A DNA stretch of 10,310 bases. Origin: JBFXDI01 sp050181295 (GTDB lineage: Bacteria > Pseudomonadota > Alphaproteobacteria > Rhizobiales > Aestuariivirgaceae). The notes under the pieces are model-generated. The model searched no databases, was not told the origin of the DNA, and worked only from the letters and a program-made list of their open reading frames with translations. The position numbers and the translations under genes were made by a program. Positions 6,930 to 10,310 of this stretch are shown here, piece by piece (positions within the stretch are counted from its first letter, which is position 1; every line of letters starts with the position of its first letter). The stretch is from positions 1 through 10,310 of the forward strand of contig JBFXDI010000139.1 in assembly GCA_050181295.1 (NCBI GenBank). The letters run 5' to 3'.

Positions 6930-7871
6930 GAGGCCGATCTCTTTCAGGATCGCTGCCGTCGATTCGGTGTCCTTGGCGAGCTGCGCCTTGAAGGCGTCGC
7001 CCGCGAGGTAGGTGTCGGCCCAGCCCTTGTCCGCGAGGATGCCCTTCCAGCTCTTCGACTGCACCATCTTGTCGATATCGGCGAGGATCGCCGTCCGCTG
7101 TTCCTCGCTGATGCCTGGCGCCGCCGCCACCATGCGCCAGTTCTGGATCACGACATCGACGCCGCCTTCCTTGAAGGTCGGCACGTCGATCCCCGCCACG
7201 CGCGCTTCGCTCGATATGCCGATGGCTCTCAGCGCTCCGGCCTTGATCTGGGCATCGAACTCGCCATAGCCCGAGATGCCGACCGTCACCTGGTTGCCGA
7301 GGATGGCGGCCAGCGCCTCGCCGCCGCCCGAGAAGGCGATGTAGTTGACCTTGGTCGGATCGACGCCGACCGCCTTGGCGATGAGGCCGGCGGTGATGTG
7401 GTCGGTGCCGCCCGCCGAGCCTCCCGCCCAGGAGACGGAGCCCGGATCGGCCTTGAGCTTCGCCACGAGGTCCGCCATCGTCTGGATGTCGGAGGCGGCC
7501 GGCACGACGATCGTCTCGTACTCGCCGGTGAGCCTGGCGATCGGCGTCACCTGGTCGAGCGTCACCGGCGAGGCATTGGTGAGGATGGCGCCCACCATGA
7601 CATAGCCGCCGACGATGAGCTGCGTCGGGTCGCCGCTCGACTGGTTCACGAACTGCGCGAGCCCGATGGTGCCGCCGGCGCCCGCCACGTTGATGACCTG
7701 GACGCTCGCCGAGATGCCCTCATCCTGGAGCGCCGTCTGCATGGAGCGCGCCGTCTGGTCCCAGCCGCCGCCGGGCGCCGCGGGCGCCAGCACCTTGTAG
7801 TCGGCGGCGCCCGCCGGCACGGCCATGGCCAGCATGGCCAGAGCCACGACGCCAAGAAGCATCTTCCGCAT
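6921..7871 (-). CDS. tctC: Tripartite tricarboxylate transporter, periplasmic substrate-binding protein TctC (Bug family)
   Basis: This is a 316-residue extracytoplasmic binding protein. A Sec signal peptide is clear: MRK, a hydrophobic core LLGVVALAMLAMAV, then AGA at 20-22 with cleavage expected before ADYK. The mature N-terminus carries the TctC/Bug ligand-loop motif APGGGWDQTAR. Further family features are INVAGAGGTIGLAQF, SWAGGSAGGTDHITAG and YIAFSGGGEALAAILGNQVTVG, the alternating strands and glycine loops of a two-lobed Venus-flytrap fold. Length is typical. It captures a carboxylate and delivers it to TctA/TctB, but the ligand is not predictable from these motifs. The start is ATG at 7871, preceded by GGGAGGA (7879-7885) 7 nt upstream. 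It is the first gene of tctCBA, with its own likely promoter about 80-110 nt upstream. No TctDE-type two-component regulator is present in the window. Confidence 0.95.
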   Translation of the reverse strand: MRKMLLGVVALAMLAMAVPAGAADYKVLAPAAPGGGWDQTARSMQTALQDEGISASVQVINVAGAGGTIGLAQFVNQSSGDPTQLIVGGYVMVGAILTNASPVTLDQVTPIARLTGEYETIVVPAASDIQTMADLVAKLKADPGSVSWAGGSAGGTDHITAGLIAKAVGVDPTKVNYIAFSGGGEALAAILGNQVTVGISGYGEFDAQIKAGALRAIGISSEARVAGIDVPTFKEGGVDVVIQNWRMVAAAPGISEEQRTAILADIDKMVQSKSWKGILADKGWADTYLAGDAFKAQLAKDTESTAAILKEIGLVK

Positions 7872-7949
7872 GAGACGGTCCTCCCTGGTTTTTCCGCCCT
7901 CGTTGCGCCTCGCTCAAGGCACGCCGGGACGTCTTCTGCTTTGAGGACA

Positions 7950-7979
7950 AGCTAAGCGGCGGCGCCCCCGGCTTGTCAA
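7950..7979 (-). promoter_or_regulatory. Probable promoter of the tctCBA operon
   Basis: On the - strand a perfect -35 hexamer TTGACA (7979-7974) is followed after 18 nt by TTAGCT (7955-7950). With a 19-nt spacer the alternative TAGCTT is available. The -10 match is poor, as is common in alphaproteobacterial promoters. It would give a leader of roughly 70 nt before the tctC ATG at 7871. The very G/C-rich spacer contrasts with the two AT-containing boxes. No operator palindrome is obvious around it. Confidence 0.4.
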
Positions 7980-8018
7980 CCGGGGCGGGAGGAGAGCTCG
8001 GGCGAAACCCACCAAGGC

Positions 8019-8045
8019 GTCATGGCCGGCCTCGAGCCGGCCATC
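8019..8045 (+). repeat. Palindromic intergenic repeat, copy A
   Basis: This 27-nt element begins GTCATGGCCGG and ends CCGGCCATC. It contains a perfect 9-bp inverted repeat (ATGGCCGGC at 8022-8030, GCCGGCCAT at 8036-8044) around a CTCGA loop. CCTTTTCC follows on the + side. The form, GTCAT(G/T)GCCGG...CCGGC(C/A)ATC, matches what I recall as an abundant intergenic palindrome in Rhizobiales. Copy B lies 27 nt away in inverted orientation, matching at 21 of 27 positions. Confidence 0.75.
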
Positions 8046-8072
8046 CTTTTCCTTGCAGTGAGGGGCCAAAAC

Positions 8073-8099
8073 GATTGCCGGGACAAGCCCGGCAATGAC
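8073..8099 (-). repeat. Palindromic intergenic repeat, copy B (inverted)
   Basis: Read on the - strand from 8099, this begins GTCATTGCCGG and ends CCCGGCAATC. Its perfect 9-bp stem is ATTGCCGGG (8074-8082) and CCCGGCAAT (8088-8096), loop ACAAG. It lies 23 nt past the dsbA stop. With copy A it makes a REP/BIME-like pair that could fold at the 3' end of the DUF721-dsbA transcript, stabilising it or stopping read-through into tctC. Confidence 0.75.
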
Positions 8100-8122
8100 T
8101 ATGGGAGACAGAGCGTCGCCGC

Positions 8123-8818
8123 TCAGCCGGCGGCTGTGACCGCCGCGTCGATCGCCTTGCGGAACTCGTCCACCGGCTGGCTGCCGTCGACCTCCTTGCC
8201 GTCGATGAAGAAGGTCGGCGTGGAGTCGACGCCGTAGCTCTCGTTCGCCTTGTTGCGGATCTCGATGATGCCGCGGGCGATCTCCTCGTTCTTGAGGCAG
8301 GCCTCGAAGCTGTCGCGGCTGAAGCCCGCAAGCTGCGCGATCTTGAACAGCTCCTCCTTTGGATTGCTGCGCGTCCAGGTCTCCTGCTTCTCGAACAGCA
8401 TGTCGATGACGGGAAAATACTTGTCCTCCGGTGCGCAGCGCGCCAGCATGAAGGCGGCGAGCGCAAGATCATCGAAGGGAAACTCCCGGAAGACGAAGCG
8501 GATCTTGCCGGTGTCGATATATTCCGACTTCAGGATCGGAAAGGTGTCCTTGTGGAACTGGGCGCAGTGCGGACAGGTGGCCGAGGCGTACTCGATCACC
8601 GTCACCTTGGCATCGGCCTTGCCGAGAAACCGGTCGCCGATCTTCGGCGCGTCCGGCAGCGTCGAGAGGTCGGTCGCCGCGGCGAGCGCGTCGCCGAACT
8701 GCGGCGCCTTGGTGGAATTGGAGCCGAAGGTCAGGAGGCCCGACCAGGCGGCAACGCCGGCCGCGGCCGCGACGGCGGCGCCGGCATAGAGGACGAAACG
8801 GCGGCTGGGGTTCTTCAT
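8123..8818 (-). CDS. DsbA-family thiol:disulfide oxidoreductase (exported)
   Basis: This is a thioredoxin-fold protein of 231 residues, close to DsbA_2/thioredoxin_4 members. The active site CPHC is at residues 82-85 in EYASATCPHC, and the cis-proline loop STPTFFIDG has Pro201. These are the hallmarks of an oxidising DsbA that introduces disulfides into periplasmic proteins. A helical insertion between them (RFVFREFPFDDLALAAFMLARC onwards) fits DsbA. The N-terminus, SRRFVLY followed by a long Ala/Gly-rich hydrophobic stretch, is a signal peptide or anchor with a Tat-like twin-arginine pattern. ATG at 8818 is preferred because AGGTGG (8824-8829) lies 5 nt upstream. GTG at 8827 would add three residues but has no ribosome binding site. 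It lies 51 nt after DUF721 on the same strand. No DsbB partner is present. Confidence 0.93.
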   Translation of the reverse strand: MKNPSRRFVLYAGAAVAAAAGVAAWSGLLTFGSNSTKAPQFGDALAAATDLSTLPDAPKIGDRFLGKADAKVTVIEYASATCPHCAQFHKDTFPILKSEYIDTGKIRFVFREFPFDDLALAAFMLARCAPEDKYFPVIDMLFEKQETWTRSNPKEELFKIAQLAGFSRDSFEACLKNEEIARGIIEIRNKANESYGVDSTPTFFIDGKEVDGSQPVDEFRKAIDAAVTAAG

Positions 8819-8869
8819 GGGCTCCACCTACCAGATGTTCCGGATGCCGCCAAGACGGCGAAGCGGACT

Positions 8870-9340
8870 TCACCGCCTCGTGTTCGAGACGGAAACGGCA
8901 TGCCCCAGCCGTCGCAGCGCGTCCTTCAGTCGCGCATCCTCGACCTCGAGAAGGCGCGCCTCGACCTTCTCCCGCGCCGCCGGGGAAGGCTCGGGCAGCG
9001 CGGTACGGCCCCGGCTTTCGCCTCCGAGCGGTCCCTGCAGGATTTTAAGGCCCCTCACCGCCTCGTAGCCGAAGAAGCCGTTGATGCGCTCGAGGATCCG
9101 GGAAACCTCGTGCTGCACCTCGAGCGCCCGGCCTTCCGCCACGCGCAGGATAAGGACCGCGCCGCCGCGGCCTTCCTCCGCCTGCCGCTGCGGCCAGCGC
9201 AGCCGCTCCGGCCGGGCGATCGCGGCGAGGTCATCCCCGACGATCATCGCCCAGGCGCCGAGCAGGTCCGCATAGCCCTGTCCGTGGCGCGCGAAGCAGG
9301 CCTTGGTCAGCGTCCTGAACTGCCGGTCGAGCCTTTCCAT
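8870..9340 (-). CDS. DUF721 (DciA-related) protein
   Basis: This is a 156-residue protein with no signal or membrane segment. The N-terminal 100 residues fit DUF721: LLGAWAMIVGDDLAAIARPERL near 26-47, then LILRVAEGRALEVQHE, then ILERINGFFGYEAVRGLKIL, a KH-like alpha/beta arrangement. The C-terminal third is charged and probably helical (AAREKVEARLLEVEDARLKDALRRL). DUF721 includes DciA, which handles the replicative helicase DnaB in bacteria lacking DnaC/DnaI. Whether this divergent alphaproteobacterial form does so is inferred, and a separate role in RNA or DNA binding remains possible. ATG at 9340 is the only sensible start, and no Shine-Dalgarno precedes it. Instead a consensus TATAAT lies 6 nt upstream, compatible with a leaderless mRNA. 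It is divergent from mutY and followed by dsbA, the order I recall in other Alphaproteobacteria. Confidence 0.85.
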   Translation of the reverse strand: MERLDRQFRTLTKACFARHGQGYADLLGAWAMIVGDDLAAIARPERLRWPQRQAEEGRGGAVLILRVAEGRALEVQHEVSRILERINGFFGYEAVRGLKILQGPLGGESRGRTALPEPSPAAREKVEARLLEVEDARLKDALRRLGHAVSVSNTRR

Positions 9341-9346
9341 GCGGCC

Positions 9347-9376
9347 ATTATAGCGGCGGACGGACAGGTGTGACGA
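9347..9376 (-). promoter_or_regulatory. Likely promoter of DUF721-dsbA, giving a leaderless transcript
   Basis: On the - strand TATAAT (9352-9347) is a perfect -10 box. TCGTCA (9376-9371), 18 nt upstream, matches the -35 consensus at 4 of 6. Initiation about 7 nt past the -10 would fall on or next to the A of the ATG at 9340. The -35 half overlaps the mutY start codon region (9370 onward), so the two divergent genes share control DNA. Confidence 0.5.
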
Positions 9377-10310
9377 GCGCGGCCTTCACTGCCCGTCCGA
9401 TTGAGGGCTCGCCGCTCGCCGGCACGCTTCTCGCCTGGTACGACCGGCACCGGCGGGTGCTGCCGTGGCGCTCGGCGCCCGGCGAGGCCGCCGACCCCTA
9501 CCGCGTCTGGCTGTCGGAGATCATGCTGCAGCAGACGACGGTCGCCGCCGTCGGGCGCTACTTCCGCGACTTCACGCTCCGCTGGCCGACAGTCGAGGCG
9601 CTGGCGGCCGCGCCGCTCGATCAGGTGCTCGCGGCCTGGGCGGGGCTCGGCTACTACGCGCGGGCCCGCAATCTCCACGCTTGCGCGAAGGTCGTCGCCG
9701 GGACGCATCAAGGCCGGTTTCCGTCGACCTCGGCAGCGCTGAGAACGCTTCCGGGCATCGGCGCCTATACCGCCGGCGCCATCGCGGCCATCGCCTTCGG
9801 CGAACGCGCGGCAGCGGCCGACGCCAATGCGGAGCGCGTCATCGCGAGGCTCTTCGCCATCGACACGCCGATGCCGAAAGCCAAGGCGGAGATCACGGCT
9901 TTGCTCGAGCCGCTCGTACCGGAGGATCGGCCGGGTGATTTCGCGCAGGCGCTCATGGACCTCGGCGCCACCGTCTGCACGCCACGGAAGCCGCAGTGCC
10001 TCATCTGTCCGTGGACGGAGGAGTGCGAGGGCCGCCGCCTCGGCATCGCGGAAGCGCTGCCGCGCAAAGCGGAGAAGAAGGCGCGCCCGACGAGGCGCGG
10101 CGTCGCCTTCTGGATCGAACGCCGGGACGGCGTGGTGCTCCTCCGACGGCGGCCCGAACGCGGGCTGCTCGGCGGCATGCTGGAGGTGCCCTCGACCGCC
10201 TGGGCTGGAAAACTGCCGGCCGATCCTTCAGGCGAGGCGCCCGTCGCGGCGCGCTGGCGAAAGCTCCCCGGCACGGTCGAGCACACTTTCACGCATTTCC
10301 ATCTGGTGCT
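9370..10310 (+). CDS. mutY: A/G-specific adenine glycosylase MutY (3' end outside window)
   Basis: The first 313 codons of a MutY are present and the frame is open to the window end. MutY removes adenine mispaired with 8-oxoguanine. Visible in order are LPWR, the helix with catalytic Glu50 in SEIMLQQTTV, the helix-hairpin-helix LPGIGAYTAGAIAAIAFG, and catalytic Asp151 in DANAERVIAR. The iron-sulfur ligands Cys203, Cys210, Cys213 and Cys219 have the canonical C-x6-C-x2-C-x5-C spacing. The NUDIX-like C-terminal 8-oxoG recognition domain follows, with GVAFWIERRDGVVLLRRR, GLLGGMLEVP and HTFTHFHL. Usual length is 350-380 residues, so some 40-60 are missing. The start is taken as GTG at 9370, in frame and about 30 codons before LPWR. 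Its ribosome binding site is weak (GGACAG directly upstream). The frame stays open upstream, so another non-ATG start is possible. Confidence 0.95.
   Translation, partial: MTSAAFTARPIEGSPLAGTLLAWYDRHRRVLPWRSAPGEAADPYRVWLSEIMLQQTTVAAVGRYFRDFTLRWPTVEALAAAPLDQVLAAWAGLGYYARARNLHACAKVVAGTHQGRFPSTSAALRTLPGIGAYTAGAIAAIAFGERAAAADANAERVIARLFAIDTPMPKAKAEITALLEPLVPEDRPGDFAQALMDLGATVCTPRKPQCLICPWTEECEGRRLGIAEALPRKAEKKARPTRRGVAFWIERRDGVVLLRRRPERGLLGGMLEVPSTAWAGKLPADPSGEAPVAARWRKLPGTVEHTFTHFHLV

Noticed and set aside
6807..7955. A 382-codon + strand open frame antisense to tctC.
   Set aside because: It mirrors tctC, which has a signal peptide, ribosome binding site and family motifs. The antisense product is Arg/His/Asp-rich without recognisable domains.
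8019..8099. The palindromic pair considered as a small CRISPR-like array or an attachment site.
   Set aside because: Only two units exist, they are inverted relative to each other and imperfect, and there are no cas, integrase or tRNA sequences nearby. A REP/BIME-like repeat explains them better.
8819..8827. GTG at 8827 as the dsbA start, adding three residues.
   Set aside because: No ribosome binding site precedes it, while ATG at 8818 has AGGTGG at 5 nt spacing and leaves a normal signal peptide.
9465..9938. A 157-codon + strand open frame starting inside mutY.
   Set aside because: The overlapping mutY frame contains the catalytic Glu, the helix-hairpin-helix and the catalytic Asp in this interval, so the other frame is a shadow.

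Overview
The window is dense, GC-rich, protein-coding bacterial DNA. Gene content and order point to an alphaproteobacterium, most likely of the order Hyphomicrobiales (Rhizobiales). The evidence is a pmbA-cysQ-DUF4170 cluster, a mutY / DUF721 / dsbA / smc neighbourhood, an smc with the alphaproteobacterial type of hinge, and intergenic palindromes like those dispersed in Rhizobiales genomes. I cannot name a genus. No tRNA, rRNA, CRISPR array, insertion sequence, phage gene or origin is visible.

Layout, left to right. Positions 1-94 hold the last codons of a TldD/PmbA-type protein on the + strand. It overlaps a CysQ/inositol-monophosphatase family gene (81-899), followed 13 nt later by a small DUF4170 gene (913-1161). 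A region of 106 nt with two GC-rich hairpins separates this + strand group from the convergent smc gene (1268-4717, - strand). Reading the - strand from its upstream end, the order is DUF721 (8870-9340), a secreted DsbA-like oxidoreductase (8123-8818), a gap of 251 nt with two inverted copies of a palindromic repeat and a likely promoter, a complete tripartite tricarboxylate transporter operon tctC-tctB-tctA (7871 down to 4860), and then smc. At the right edge mutY starts on the + strand at 9370, divergent from DUF721 and only 29 nt away. It runs off the window.

Most genes are chromosome housekeeping: Smc for chromosome compaction, MutY for 8-oxoG:A repair, DUF721 related to the helicase-handling DciA family, DsbA for periplasmic disulfides, CysQ for clearing sulfur-assimilation by-products, and PmbA for peptide maturation or proteolysis. 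The exception is the tctCBA transporter, an accessory carboxylate-uptake module between dsbA and smc. It appears to have been inserted into an otherwise conserved block.

I found no convincing evidence of a new biological system. The points most worth a second look are the transporter insertion and its borders, the inverted repeat pair at 8019-8099, a consensus -10 box placed so that the DUF721 mRNA would be leaderless, and a 14-nt duplication that seems to have split an overlapping tctC/tctB stop-start. Very long open frames antisense to smc are by-products of GC-rich codon use.
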